A DNA stretch of 64,000 nucleotides from Halosimplex pelagicum (GCF_013415905.1 NZ_CP058909.1:4526001-4590000), one strand, 5' to 3'. Numbered from the stretch's first letter, positions 52,390 through 61,501 are shown. Made by a program: numbers and translations. The notes: generated by a model not told the origin, from the letters alone.

Positions 52390-52983
52390 ATGGACGAGGG
52401 GACCTATCGCGTGTTGCCCGGCGGCGACGAGGAGACCTGGCGCTTTCTCGACCGCGACACCTACGAGACCGTCGCCGTCCCCCGCGAGGGCCACGACGCG
52501 CCCGTCGCGGATCTCAGACCGGGCTATCTCGTCGAGGCCGGACTCGACTGGGGATCGGAAGAGCCCGCGGTCCGGACGCTCTCGGTGCAGCGACCCACGC
52601 TCTACACGTACGTCGCCGACGCCGACCCGGTCTTCGAGGTGGCCCAGAGCCTCTGGGAGGAGACACGCGCGAGCGGCGACGGCATGAACGCGACCCAGAC
52701 CTACAACACGGACAACGCGGTCAACGGCGTCTGCTACGTCTTTGCCGACTCCGGCCAGCCTGCCATCTTCGACGAGTTCCGGAGCGGCGCACGGCCGATC
52801 GAACCGCTGGTCGACCGGGTCAACGACGGCCCGGACGAGCCCGAAGCGCGGGAGGTGTTCGTCCTCGACCCGGTCGACAGCGCCTTCACCGTCGTCGCGA
52901 TCACCCTGTCGAAGGGCGGCCGCTTCGCCGAGACGATGCGGGAGACCTACGAGCGCGATCACCCCGACGAGCCGCTGGTCTGA
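52390..52983 (+). CDS. Conserved haloarchaeal protein (DUF6663-like)
   Basis: A 197-residue soluble acidic protein. Parts that look conserved: YRVLPGGDEETWRFLDRDTYETV, LRPGYLVEAGLDW, TQTYNTDNAVNGVCYVFADSG and FVLDPVDSAFTVVAITLSKGG. From memory this is DUF6663, a haloarchaeal family with no known activity. Monocistronic. Confidence 0.7.
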   Translation: MDEGTYRVLPGGDEETWRFLDRDTYETVAVPREGHDAPVADLRPGYLVEAGLDWGSEEPAVRTLSVQRPTLYTYVADADPVFEVAQSLWEETRASGDGMNATQTYNTDNAVNGVCYVFADSGQPAIFDEFRSGARPIEPLVDRVNDGPDEPEAREVFVLDPVDSAFTVVAITLSKGGRFAETMRETYERDHPDEPLV

Positions 52984-53073
52984 CCCTCCCCGGCGAGGGT
53001 CGACGCCGCTTCGGGTCGGAAAACGCGCCCGTCGGTGCGACATCTTATCAGTCTGCAACGCCCTAGCACGCGT

Positions 53074-54219
53074 ATGAGCATCCCGTCCGTCGTGGCCGCC
53101 CTCGCAGGGTCGCCCACACCGCCCCTCCAGTCGTTACCCGGCCTCTCGCCGCTGACGATAGTTGGGGGGATCCTCCTCCTGATCGCTATCGCCGCGGTGT
53201 ACTCCGCGGTCGAGATCGTCGAGGCCTACGAGAAAGAGGCGCTGACGGTGTTCGGCGAGTACCGGAAGCTACTGGAGCCGGGGATCCACGTCATCCCGCC
53301 CTTCGTGAGTCGCACGTACCCCTTCGACCTCCGAACCCAGACTATCGACGTACCCCAACAGGAGGCCATCACCCGCGACAACTCGCCGGTGACCGCCGAC
53401 GCGGTCATCTACGTCCGCGTCATGGACGCCAAGAAGGCGTTCCTCGAAGTCGAGGAGTACAAGCGGGCCGTCTCGAACCTCGCCCAGACGACGCTTCGGG
53501 CCGTGCTGGGCGACATGGAACTGGACGACACGCTCTCCCGGCGGGAGATGATAAACGAGCGCATCCGCGAGGAACTCGACGAACCCACCGACGAGTGGGG
53601 GATCCGTGTCGAGAGCGTCGAGGTCCGCGAGGTCAACCCCGCCGCCGGCGTCAAGCAGGCCATGGAGCAACAGACCTCCGCCGAGCGCAAACGACGCGCG
53701 ATGATCCTCGAAGCGCAGGGTGAACGGCGCTCCGCCATCGAGCAGGCCCAGGGTGCGAAACAGTCCGACATCGTCCGCGCACAGGGGGCGAAGCAGTCGC
53801 AGATCCTCGAAGCCCAGGGCGACGCCATCTCGACCGTGCTACGGGCGAAATCCGCCGAGTCGATGGGCGAGCGGGCGATCGTCGACAAGGGGATGGAGAC
53901 CCTGGAAAACATCGGCCAGGGCGAGTCGAACACCTTCGTCATGCCACAGGAGCTCACCTCACTGGTCGGGCGGTACGGCAAGCACCTATCGGGCGGCGAC
54001 GTGAACGACATGGCGGGCGGCGACGGCGAACTCGACTCGCTGGACTTCGACGACGAGACGCGCGAACTCATCGGTCTGGACAACATCGCCGAGATCATCG
54101 GGGAGATCGACGAGGAGGCGCAGGTCGACATCGACGCGATGGAGGAGGAGGCGCGGGCGATCAAGGAGGGCGACGACGCGCGGGCGAGCAGGTCCGAGCG
54201 GGTCGAGGAACGCGAGTAA
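53074..54219 (+). CDS. SPFH/stomatin-like membrane scaffold protein
   Basis: A 381-residue protein anchored by one N-terminal helix (about 28-50) with the SPFH domain at about 50-210 (VFGEYRKLLEPGIHVIPPFV, ITRDNSPVTADAVIYVRV, WGIRVESVEVREV). A coiled-coil follows (about 215-275) with repeats of QAQGAKQSDIVRAQGAKQSQ. An acidic tail of about 90 residues completes it. Such proteins organise membrane microdomains and often pair with NfeD; the next gene (54293) is not clearly NfeD. The ATG at 53074 starts before the helix. Confidence 0.92.
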   Translation: MSIPSVVAALAGSPTPPLQSLPGLSPLTIVGGILLLIAIAAVYSAVEIVEAYEKEALTVFGEYRKLLEPGIHVIPPFVSRTYPFDLRTQTIDVPQQEAITRDNSPVTADAVIYVRVMDAKKAFLEVEEYKRAVSNLAQTTLRAVLGDMELDDTLSRREMINERIREELDEPTDEWGIRVESVEVREVNPAAGVKQAMEQQTSAERKRRAMILEAQGERRSAIEQAQGAKQSDIVRAQGAKQSQILEAQGDAISTVLRAKSAESMGERAIVDKGMETLENIGQGESNTFVMPQELTSLVGRYGKHLSGGDVNDMAGGDGELDSLDFDDETRELIGLDNIAEIIGEIDEEAQVDIDAMEEEARAIKEGDDARASRSERVEERE

Positions 54220-54292
54220 CCGCGGCGCCGGCCGTTCGCGCCGACCCCACCGCACCTCAAGGTTTATACCTCGACTCGGCGACAGTTCCGCC

Positions 54293-54688
54293 ATGGTCTC
54301 CAGAGACACGACCGTCCACGTGACGGTCGTCGCCCTCGCGATCGCCGGACTCGCAGTCCTCTCTCGGCTCACCGACGACCCCGCGAGCGCCCCGACCGTC
54401 GTCGGGTTCGTCCTCTACAACGGCGCGGTCCTCGCGGGCGCGCACCTCTATCTCGCCTGGCGGGGTGAGGACGGCCTCGTCCCCGTCGCCTCGCGCTGGC
54501 GGTTCGTCGCCGCGGTGGCCGCGGTACTCGCGCTCGGCGCCCTCGTCCTCGTCACCGACCCGGTCCCGCTCGGACCGGTCAGTTCCGACGCGCTACTGGG
54601 AGCGACCGCCGGTGTCGTCGCCCTCGCGTACCTCGTCGTCGAGGCCCGCGACGGCTACCGCGAGTCGACTGCCGGGGGCGGTCACTGA
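54293..54688 (+). CDS. Four-helix membrane protein downstream of the SPFH gene
   Basis: A 131-residue protein with hydrophobic stretches at about 8-25, 33-55, 67-87 and 97-116. It lacks the C-terminal OB-fold of NfeD, so it is not an obvious SPFH partner. TTTATAC (about 54263-54269) lies some 27 bases before the ATG, which supports a leaderless, independent transcript. Function unknown. Confidence 0.72.
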   Translation: MVSRDTTVHVTVVALAIAGLAVLSRLTDDPASAPTVVGFVLYNGAVLAGAHLYLAWRGEDGLVPVASRWRFVAAVAAVLALGALVLVTDPVPLGPVSSDALLGATAGVVALAYLVVEARDGYRESTAGGGH

Positions 54689-54705
54689 CCGGCGTCTGCG
54701 CTCGC

Positions 54706-55680
54706 TCAGACGACCTGATTCGGCAGCCCCGTCCACTCGCCGCGCTCCTCGGCGGTGTCGACGGCCTCGGCGACGATATCGGCGAGCCGCTCGAAGTAGT
54801 TCGGGGTGTGGCCGGCGTTGTGCGGGGTGATCAGGACGTTCTCGAAGGTCCACAGCTCGTGGTCCTCCGGGAGCGGTTCGGGGTCGGTCACGTCCAGCGC
54901 GGCGCCGCGGATCGAGTTCGACCGGAGCGCGTCGACCAGGTCGCCGGTGTGGACGACGCCGCCGCGGGCGGCATTGACGAGGACGGCGTCGGTCGGCATC
55001 GTCTCAAACACCTCGCCGTCGATCAGGTGCTCGGTCGCGTCGGTCAGCGGGCAGGCCAGCACGACGTAGGCCGCGTCGGCGACCGCCTCGGCGATGTCGC
55101 CGTAGCCGTACACCTCGTCGGTCGGGCCGCCCTTCTCGGGGGTGTAGCGGACGCCGACGGTCTCGACGTCGAAGCCGCCGAGGCGCTGGACGACGGACTC
55201 GCCGATGGGGCCCATGCCGACGACGGCGACCGTGCTGCCGGCGAGTTCGCCCGTGCGATGGGAGCGCCACTCCCGGCGGCGCTGGCGACGGCGCGATTCG
55301 AGGAACTCGCGGGTGAACGTGAGGATCGCGCCGACGGCGTACTCGCCGATGTTCGGGCCGTGGACGCCCGAGGCGTTCGTGACGGCGACGCCGTGCTCGC
55401 GGAACGCGTCGAGCGGGAGGTGGTCGACGCCGGCGAACGAGCAGGCGAACAGCTCCAGATTCTCCGCGCGTTCGAGGTCGTCCTCGTCGATGGAGAAGCC
55501 GGCGACGACGCGGGCGTGTGGGAGCAGTTCGCGCTCCTCGTCGGGAGTCGCGGCGTAGCCGACCTCGCGGTCGGGCAGGCGCTCGCGCAGCGCGTCGACG
55601 TACTCGCTCGGCGGGATGCCGTGGATGTTCTGTCGCAACACCAGCACTTCGGGGGCGTCGGGGGTCGACTCGGCTGTCAT
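54706..55680 (-). CDS. D-isomer-specific 2-hydroxyacid dehydrogenase
   Basis: A 324-residue NAD(P)-dependent enzyme of the 2-hydroxyacid dehydrogenase family. It shows the nucleotide loop VVGMGPIGESVV, the Arg in VNAARGGVV, the Glu in DPEPLPEDH and the His in VLITPHNAGHTP, the three catalytic residues of the family. The substrate (glyoxylate, hydroxypyruvate, or another 2-keto acid) cannot be told. I chose the ATG at 55680. The frame stays open upstream only by chance through an antisense region of the next gene. Confidence 0.93.
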   Translation of the reverse strand: MTAESTPDAPEVLVLRQNIHGIPPSEYVDALRERLPDREVGYAATPDEERELLPHARVVAGFSIDEDDLERAENLELFACSFAGVDHLPLDAFREHGVAVTNASGVHGPNIGEYAVGAILTFTREFLESRRRQRRREWRSHRTGELAGSTVAVVGMGPIGESVVQRLGGFDVETVGVRYTPEKGGPTDEVYGYGDIAEAVADAAYVVLACPLTDATEHLIDGEVFETMPTDAVLVNAARGGVVHTGDLVDALRSNSIRGAALDVTDPEPLPEDHELWTFENVLITPHNAGHTPNYFERLADIVAEAVDTAEERGEWTGLPNQVV

Positions 55681-55724
55681 GCTCCCCGTGTTCGACCGCT
55701 GCGGGCAAAAAACCGACCGCCGTC

Positions 55725-56225
55725 TCAGAGCCCGACGAGTTCGAGCACGTCGTAGCGGAGGACGTAGCGGGCGACGCCGGCGCCGTAGGCCAGGACCCAG
55801 AAGATGACGTAGCCGAACACGCCGATGCGCAGGCGGCTGCGCCAGTGGCTCATCCGGTCGCCGCCGATCTCGTCGAGCAACACGTCCTCGTCGTAGTCGT
55901 TGTAGAGGTCGTGGCGCCGCTTTGCGGTGAAGATCCTGACGATCCCGGTGAACCCGAACGCCAGCAGGGCGTAGGCCTGGGCGCCGAGGAAGGCGTGGAC
56001 CATCGCGAAGCTCCCGAACTGGTCGAGCAGGCGCGGCGCCATCCAGACCAGCATCGGGACGGTCGTCAGCACCAGCCCCGTCACCACGAACTTCAGGTGG
56101 TGCATCAGCACCGACCAGGTGACCGGCTCGGTCTCGATGATGTACCACGCGCCGTAGAAGAAACAGGGGAAACTCGCCGTCACGGCCACCAGTACGACCG
56201 TCGCGATCACCCTGTCCGTGACCAT
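55725..56225 (-). CDS. Four-helix membrane protein of the bc-complex neighbourhood (DUF7321-like)
   Basis: A 166-residue protein with hydrophobic helices at about 7-29, 45-65, 75-98 and 138-160 and histidines inside or near them (VLMHHLKFVV, MVHAFLGAQAY), which could bind haem or metal. A polar loop, about 102-130, lies in the cytoplasm. Families numbered near DUF7321 are linked to haloarchaeal bc operons from memory, and such an operon does lie 2.2 kb away. Role not known. Confidence 0.7.
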   Translation of the reverse strand: MVTDRVIATVVLVAVTASFPCFFYGAWYIIETEPVTWSVLMHHLKFVVTGLVLTTVPMLVWMAPRLLDQFGSFAMVHAFLGAQAYALLAFGFTGIVRIFTAKRRHDLYNDYDEDVLLDEIGGDRMSHWRSRLRIGVFGYVIFWVLAYGAGVARYVLRYDVLELVGL

Positions 56226-56352
56226 GGTCGGTGCTTTCGGCCAGTCGCGCTAAAACGTGCCGAAAGCCCGCTCGTTCTCCCGCTCTCCCGGCCCGACCGC
56301 CGGCGCGCGTCCGCGACCGAACGGGTTCGCCTCGCTCGGCCGGAACAGATAT

Positions 56353-56368
56353 ATGAACGGTTGTTCAT
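56353..56368. promoter_or_regulatory. ArsR-type operator overlapping the promoter
   Basis: ATGAACGGTTGTTCAT is a perfect 6-base inverted repeat with a 4-base centre. The A/T-rich ATATATG at about 56349-56355 is likely the TATA box, and the ATG of the arsR-like gene is 11 bases further on. A repressor bound here would block transcription; ArsR-family sites of this kind (ATGAAC-N-GTTCAT) are known. Confidence 0.65.
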
Positions 56369-56378
56369 CTATTCAGCT

Positions 56379-56774
56379 ATGTCGACCGACTCGACGCGAC
56401 TGCGGCGGTTGCTCGCCGCGGAACTGGGGGAGTGTTGCGACGCCGACGTGGCGGCGCGCATCGACGAACTGGAGGGGCTGGCCGAGGCGACGCCGGCCGA
56501 CCGGGACCGTGACCTGACGGCGCTGTCGACGCTCTCGGACGGGACGCGCCACGACATCGTCCGCTACCTCGCGGCGGCCGACGGGGAGCTGTGCGTCTGC
56601 GAGCTGTCGCCGCTGGTCGAGGTGAGCGACAGCGCGATCAGCCACGCGCTCTCGGACCTGCACGACGCCGGGCTCGTCACCCGCCGGAAGGAGGGGACCT
56701 GGCGGTACTACGACGCGACCGACCGGGCCGAGCGGCTGCTCGACGCGCTGGACGACACGCGGGGTGAGCGATGA
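56379..56774 (+). CDS. arsR: ArsR-family metal(loid)-responsive repressor
   Basis: A 131-residue winged-helix repressor. The DNA-binding part (about 45-105) has LSDGTRHDIVRYLAAADGEL, the sensor-like Cys72-Val-Cys74 in ELCVCELSPL, the recognition helix SDSAISHALSDLHDAGLV and the wing KEGTWRYYD. The ELCVCEL motif is the As(III)/Sb(III) site of the family. An additional Cys19-Cys20 pair lies near the N-terminus. It overlaps the next gene by four bases and has a palindrome at its promoter. Confidence 0.9.
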   Translation: MSTDSTRLRRLLAAELGECCDADVAARIDELEGLAEATPADRDRDLTALSTLSDGTRHDIVRYLAAADGELCVCELSPLVEVSDSAISHALSDLHDAGLVTRRKEGTWRYYDATDRAERLLDALDDTRGER

Positions 56775-57292
56775 ACGACGAGTCCGGCGGCGAAGTGGCG
56801 GACGCGGCGGGATCGGCCGAGGGAGACGGCGACGACACCGTCCGGATCGCGCTGATGTGCGTCCGGAACGCCGGCCGCAGCCAGATGGCGACGGCGTTCG
56901 CCGAGCGCGAGCGCGACCGCCGGGGGCTGGGCGACCGCGTGGAGATCCTGACCGGCGGGACCGACCCCGCCGACGAGGTCCATCCGGTCGTCGTCGACGC
57001 GATGGCCGAACTCGATATCGACATCGCCGACCGCGAGCCGCGGGCGATCACGACCGATGAGATGGCGACCTGCGACTACGTGGCGACGATGGGCTGCTCG
57101 ACGCTGGAACTCGACCCCGCGGCGGGCGTGGACGTGCGCGACTGGGCGCTGGACGACCCCCACGAGCAGGACCTCGACGCGGTCCGTGAGATCCGCGCGA
57201 CCGTCGAGTCGAACGTCGTCGCGCTGTTCGACGAGTTCTCCGACCCGGCCGAGGGCGAGACAGCGACGGACGACGAGCGGTCCCAGGAATGA
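56771..57292 (+). CDS. Low-molecular-weight phosphatase/arsenate reductase-like protein
   Basis: A 173-residue protein with the C-x5-R loop CVRNAGRSQMA (Cys30, Arg36) and a general-acid region near WALDDPHEQD. This is the fold of LMW protein tyrosine phosphatases and of thioredoxin-coupled arsenate reductases. Its place after an ArsR gene favours arsenate reductase. Only one further Cys pair (CDYVATMGCS) might serve as the resolving cysteines. The first 22 residues are an acidic extension. Confidence 0.85.
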   Translation: MNDESGGEVADAAGSAEGDGDDTVRIALMCVRNAGRSQMATAFAERERDRRGLGDRVEILTGGTDPADEVHPVVVDAMAELDIDIADREPRAITTDEMATCDYVATMGCSTLELDPAAGVDVRDWALDDPHEQDLDAVREIRATVESNVVALFDEFSDPAEGETATDDERSQE

Positions 57293-58347
57293 CGCTGGCG
57301 GATCTGGTCGCCGTCGAGCTACTGCTGGCGGCGTTCGCGGGCGGTGCGTTCGGCGCGGCCGTCGGCGCGCTCCCGTCGTTCTCGCTGGCGGGGCTGGTCG
57401 TCGTCGTCGGCGAACTGTACGCGATGGGCGTCCGGTCGCTGGGCGGGGCGGTCCCGGTCGACGTGACCGGTTCGGTCGCGTTCGGCGCCGTGCTCGGCCC
57501 GCACGTCGCCTTCGGCGGCGGCGCCGCGGCGGTGGCCTACGCGTCGCGCCGTGGATATCTGGACTCGGCGGGCGACGCCCACGACGCGAAGGACGTGACC
57601 CGCGGGCTCGGGAGCCGACCGGACGTGCTGGCTGTCGGGGGCGCGTTCGGCGTCGTCGGCTACTGGGTCGCGACGCTGGCCGGATCGCTGTCGGTGCCGG
57701 TCGACCCGGTCGCGCTGGGCGTCGTCGTCTCGGCGCTCGTCCACCGGGTCGTTCTCGGCTACAGCGTGGTCGGCGCGCCGGCGGGTCGCCTGTTCGACAT
57801 GTCGTCGTTCGAACGCGGGCGCGGTGAGACGACGGTCGAGACCGACGGCGGGGACGGGACTGCAGCCCGATCGGTCGACCCGTGGCTGCCCTACCAGTAC
57901 CGCTGGGGCGGGGTCGCGGCGCTCGGCGCGGTCGTCGGCGTCCTCTCGGCGTACACCGCCTACCTGACCGGGAGCGCGTTTCTCGCGTTCGGGATCACGG
58001 TGTCGGTACTATTCCTGCTCTGTGCCGGGGTCGACGAGATCCCGGTCACACACCACATGGCGCTCCCGGCGAGCACCGTCGTGGTCGCGCTGGCGGGCGT
58101 CTCCGGCGGCGCGCCCGCCCCCGGTGTCGTCGCGGAGGCGGTCCCGCTGGGCGTCGCGCTGGCGCTCGGTGGCGTCTTCGGCGTCCTCGGCGGACTGCTC
58201 GGCGAGGTCGCACAGCGGGTCTTCTACGCGCACGCGGAGACGCACCTCGACCCGCCGGCGGCGAGCATCGTCGTCACCTCCGGCGTCATCGGTCTGCTGG
58301 CGATCGCGGGCGTCCTGCCGGCCGCGGCCTGGGTGCCGACGCCCTGA
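57289..58347 (+). CDS. Polytopic membrane protein of the ars-like operon, unknown function
   Basis: A 352-residue very hydrophobic protein with about nine to ten membrane helices in two blocks parted by a polar loop (about 175-200). It is not ArsB, Acr3 or ArsP: none of their motifs are seen. Conserved-looking polar residues in membrane regions include GELYAMGVRSLGG, GPHVAFGGGAA and VTHHMALPAS. It overlaps the phosphatase gene by four bases, so the three genes are one unit. An efflux role for an arsenic compound is inference. I recall DUF7973 for this type. Confidence 0.75.
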   Translation: MTLADLVAVELLLAAFAGGAFGAAVGALPSFSLAGLVVVVGELYAMGVRSLGGAVPVDVTGSVAFGAVLGPHVAFGGGAAAVAYASRRGYLDSAGDAHDAKDVTRGLGSRPDVLAVGGAFGVVGYWVATLAGSLSVPVDPVALGVVVSALVHRVVLGYSVVGAPAGRLFDMSSFERGRGETTVETDGGDGTAARSVDPWLPYQYRWGGVAALGAVVGVLSAYTAYLTGSAFLAFGITVSVLFLLCAGVDEIPVTHHMALPASTVVVALAGVSGGAPAPGVVAEAVPLGVALALGGVFGVLGGLLGEVAQRVFYAHAETHLDPPAASIVVTSGVIGLLAIAGVLPAAAWVPTP

Positions 58348-58467
58348 GTCGCGGTCGGGTGTCGGGTCGCCTGTCTCGGGCCGCGGGCCGGCGACTTCGG
58401 GCGTCGAGTCGGTCGCCGCGGGCCGCGGGTCGGGGCGCTTTTACCCCTCGGGGACCGAGTTCCGGCA

Positions 58468-59370
58468 ATGAGCGACGCCGCCGACGAACGGGTCGACGGG
58501 TCCGACGAGGCGTCGGGTGCCGACGGCGAGGACGACGCCGAGTCCATCGAGGCGCTGCGCGAGCGGGTCGAGGCCGAGTACGACTTCGACGACTTCGGTC
58601 CGGCCGAGATGGCCTCGATGTCCTCCGAGGAGTGGGAGGCGGTCTTCGACCACGAGTCGTGGATCACGGGCCAGGAGCTGCTCGACCGCGTCGAGGCCGA
58701 CCTCAAGCGGCGGGTCGCCGAGCGCGAGGTGTTCGCCCGCGTCGAGCGCCGGGACGACCGCCTGGTGGCCTACTCCGACGAGGGCTACGCCACCGTCTAC
58801 GCCGACGGCACCGTCGAGGGCCACGGCACCGTCCTCCGGGACGTGAAGCCGACGGTCGCGCTCGCGTCGATGGAGTCGTACGACGTGCCCGACGCGCCGC
58901 CGGAGGACCTGCTCCCCGAGCCTCAGGACGTGCCCGAGGGCAGCGGCGAACTCGGCAACACGATGCTGCAGGTCGTCGCCGGGATCCAGGTGCTGGCGGG
59001 CATCCTGCTGATCGGCGGGTGGCTCGTGATCAGTCTCGGCGTGGTCGCCCCGCCAGGGGGCGGGTCGGTGCGCTCGCTGAACGTCATCGCGATGCTGCTC
59101 GGCGGCGTCGTCTTCCTCGCGATCGGCGTGTTGCTGTTCGGCGTCGTCGCCAACGCCCGCCTGTCGGACAAGTTCCGCGCCGAGGAGTACCGCAACCGCC
59201 TCCGCGCGGTGGAACTCGAGCCGGGCGAGCGGCCGGACTTTCTCCCCGACGACGGGGAGGCCTCCGAGGACGCGGCGGGGATCCCCGGCGAGGCCTCGGA
59301 CGGGCTCCCGGGCGACGGGCCGGACGAGGGGCGGTCCGGGAGCGCCGACGGCGGAACCGACGGTTCCTGA
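58468..59370 (+). CDS. bc-operon accessory membrane protein (DUF7319-like)
   Basis: A 300-residue protein. A charged cytoplasmic N-terminal domain (about 20-155, with FGPAEMASMSSEEWEAVFDHESWITG and beta-rich ARVERRDDRLVAYSDEGYATVY) is followed by two membrane helices (about 168-192 and 204-226) and an acidic tail. It is the first gene upstream of the halocyanin gene in the cytochrome bc cluster, where haloarchaea often have it. Function unknown; possibly assembly. Confidence 0.75.
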   Translation: MSDAADERVDGSDEASGADGEDDAESIEALRERVEAEYDFDDFGPAEMASMSSEEWEAVFDHESWITGQELLDRVEADLKRRVAEREVFARVERRDDRLVAYSDEGYATVYADGTVEGHGTVLRDVKPTVALASMESYDVPDAPPEDLLPEPQDVPEGSGELGNTMLQVVAGIQVLAGILLIGGWLVISLGVVAPPGGGSVRSLNVIAMLLGGVVFLAIGVLLFGVVANARLSDKFRAEEYRNRLRAVELEPGERPDFLPDDGEASEDAAGIPGEASDGLPGDGPDEGRSGSADGGTDGS

Positions 59371-59519
59371 GCGGCGCCGCCCCTCGCCTCTGGCGACCGC
59401 GTCGGGCGGTCGGCAGCCGGACGAGCGGGGCGCTCGCGGACAGCGCGCGTCGGCACGACGACGACCCGAATATCTCCGGCTGTGGCGGGCTAATCGCGCG
59501 CCTGCGTGCGTATTCGGTG

Positions 59520-59527
59520 GGTTTATA
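59520..59527 (+). promoter_or_regulatory. TATA box of the halocyanin/bc operon
   Basis: TTTATAC lies about 30 bases before the ATG at 59554, giving a leaderless transcript for the halocyanin gene and the genes joined to it. Confidence 0.6.
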
Positions 59528-59553
59528 CAAATTCGGTACCGACCATCGTTTGT

Positions 59554-60213
59554 ATGAACAGACGGGACTTTCTGCGGACCGCCGGCGGTGCCGCGGGCGG
59601 TGCGTCCGCCGTCGCCGCGGGGGCCGGAACGGCCGCCGCCCAGGAGGGCGGCGGAGGCGGGAGCGTCCAGCCCGTGTGGCCGTCGTACGTCAGCGACGCG
59701 AACGGCCCCGGCTACGAGGATCTGCGTGGGAACTCCGAGGTGACCATCGAGGTCGGCGTCGGTTCGACCGGGTTCGCGTTCGGCCCGACGACGACCTGGA
59801 TCGACTCGGGGACGACGGTGGTCTTCGAGTTCGTGGAGGCGGGCCACAACGTCAAGCCGACCGAACAGCCCGACGGCGGTAGCCTCGACGGGACGGAGGG
59901 CGGCGAGTTCGCTACGATCTCGGCGGGTCAGACCTACGAGGTCACGCTGGAGACAGGGGGCATGTACACGTACAACTGCGCCCCCCACGAGGGCCAGGGG
60001 ATGAAGGGCGCTATCGCCGTCGGCGGCGACGTCGAGACCGAAGAGGTCGGCGGCGGCGGCCAGACGCCGCTCAACCCCGAACACATGGGCGTGCCCTTCC
60101 ACCCCCACTACGTCGGCATCTCGACGATCGTGATGATGGTCGTCTCGCTGTTGTTCACCTTCTTCCTGCTGAAGTACGGTGAGTCGCCGAACGCGAAAGG
60201 GGGGAACAACTGA
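59554..60213 (+). CDS. Membrane-anchored halocyanin (blue copper protein)
   Basis: A 219-residue electron carrier. It has a Tat signal (MNRRDFLRTAGGAAGG), then a plastocyanin-type domain (about 50-160) with copper ligands His98 (EAGHNV), Cys142, His145 and Met150 in YNCAPHEGQGMKG. A C-terminal membrane helix (about 183-205) anchors it, with Gly-rich linkers on both sides. It likely takes electrons from the Rieske protein in place of cytochrome c1/c. It overlaps the next gene by one base. Confidence 0.94.
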   Translation: MNRRDFLRTAGGAAGGASAVAAGAGTAAAQEGGGGGSVQPVWPSYVSDANGPGYEDLRGNSEVTIEVGVGSTGFAFGPTTTWIDSGTTVVFEFVEAGHNVKPTEQPDGGSLDGTEGGEFATISAGQTYEVTLETGGMYTYNCAPHEGQGMKGAIAVGGDVETEEVGGGGQTPLNPEHMGVPFHPHYVGISTIVMMVVSLLFTFFLLKYGESPNAKGGNN

Positions 60214-60602
60214 TGTCCTCGTCGGGGTCCACCTACGGCGACATCCACCGCTACGAGCCCGCCCGCGAGAGTACGGCGGCGGCCGTGGCGATCGTCCTGT
60301 TGACGATCGTCGAGGTCGTCTTCGTCGGCCTGTTCACGTTCGGTCTCGTGAACGGCTGGGGGTACAGCCCGCTCGGGAACATGTATCTGGGCGGTATCCT
60401 CGCCATCATCTTCGTCGACCTGGCCTTCGTCCTGATGATCTACCGCAAGGAGTTCCTGCCGGACGTGATGATCGTCAAGAAACGGCGCCGCAAGTGGGAG
60501 GACCTGTACGTCCGCGAGGAGGACGTCGACGGGACGACGTTCGCGGAGGGCGACCCGATAGAGAGCGTGAAACGAGCTGTCTACCCCTACTACAAACGAT
60601 AA
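60213..60602 (+). CDS. bc-operon small membrane protein (DUF7318-like)
   Basis: A 129-residue protein with two membrane helices (about 22-47 and 56-77) and a basic cytoplasmic C-terminus (VKKRRRKWEDLYVREED). It lies between halocyanin and Rieske genes with one-base overlap upstream (TGATG) and two bases between its stop and the next ATG. No cofactor motif. Probably a small subunit or assembly factor of the complex. Confidence 0.8.
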   Translation: MSSSGSTYGDIHRYEPARESTAAAVAIVLLTIVEVVFVGLFTFGLVNGWGYSPLGNMYLGGILAIIFVDLAFVLMIYRKEFLPDVMIVKKRRRKWEDLYVREEDVDGTTFAEGDPIESVKRAVYPYYKR

Positions 60603-60604
60603 CA

Positions 60605-61501
60605 ATGCCACTAGACGAAGACAAGTATCCGGGTGAGACGGGCCGACGCCGCTTCGTGAAAGGCGTCGTCGGCAGCGCCGCGCTGGCGAGCGTGGGAACC
60701 GGCGGGGCGGCCGCCGTGAACACGGTCACGTCGGCGGCGGGCGGCGGCGGTGGCCCGACACAGTACATGGCCATCGAGAACACGGACGGGCCCGCGCCCC
60801 GCGGGATGCCGATCGTTCCGCTCGAAGTGAACGACTCGGGCGAGCTGCGGGGGCTGTTCCCGGAGGCGAGCACCGAGACGGTCGGCGGCGTCACCCGCAC
60901 GGTCGCGGAGATGGACGTCGGCGGGACGACCTACTCCTCGCAGTGGTTCCAGTACTGCGGGCTCGAGAGCTACCAGGGCGTCCAGCCGAACGCCGACGCG
61001 GACAACCTCATTCGAGCGGCGGCCAGCCCGCCGCCGGCCTACGAGTGGCAGCAGGACATCGAGGGCGGCGCCCCCCTGACCGTCGACATGTTCGACGACT
61101 ACGAGGAGTGGGGCAACAGCATCGGGCAGGCCGGCCTCGGCAAGCCCGCCAGCGCCACCTGGCGCTCGCAGGGCGAGGACGCGAAGACGATCCCGGTCCA
61201 GGTGCTTCGGACGCCCGAGATCCCGAAGATGATCAACGGAGAGCAGGGTGCGCTCGGACGCGACTACAGCGAGATCCCCCAGAACGTCCGGAACTTCCTG
61301 GACGCGGCGACCGATCAGGACTTCATGGCCTGGATCAACAAGTGTACGCACTTCTGTTGCGTGCCGGGCTACAAGCAACTGGCGGGGAGCGCGAACTTCG
61401 GCGGGTCGAACGCGGTGTACTGTCAGTGCCACCAGTCGCTGTACGACCCGTTCAGCCCGACGCAAGTCCAGTTCGTCGCACGACCGCGGCCGGATAGCTA
61501 A
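60605..61501 (+). CDS. Rieske iron-sulfur protein of the bc complex
   Basis: A 298-residue [2Fe-2S] protein with a Tat-type membrane anchor (RRRFVKGVVGSAALASVG). Cluster ligands are Cys247 and His249 (CTHFCC) and Cys273 and His276 (CQCHQS), with Cys252 and Cys275 expected to form the disulfide. Box I has an extra Cys251 in place of the usual Gly. The domain before the cluster boxes is large (about 180 residues), with YSSQWFQYCGLES and many acidic residues. Followed by petB after two bases. Confidence 0.93.
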   Translation: MPLDEDKYPGETGRRRFVKGVVGSAALASVGTGGAAAVNTVTSAAGGGGGPTQYMAIENTDGPAPRGMPIVPLEVNDSGELRGLFPEASTETVGGVTRTVAEMDVGGTTYSSQWFQYCGLESYQGVQPNADADNLIRAAASPPPAYEWQQDIEGGAPLTVDMFDDYEEWGNSIGQAGLGKPASATWRSQGEDAKTIPVQVLRTPEIPKMINGEQGALGRDYSEIPQNVRNFLDAATDQDFMAWINKCTHFCCVPGYKQLAGSANFGGSNAVYCQCHQSLYDPFSPTQVQFVARPRPDS

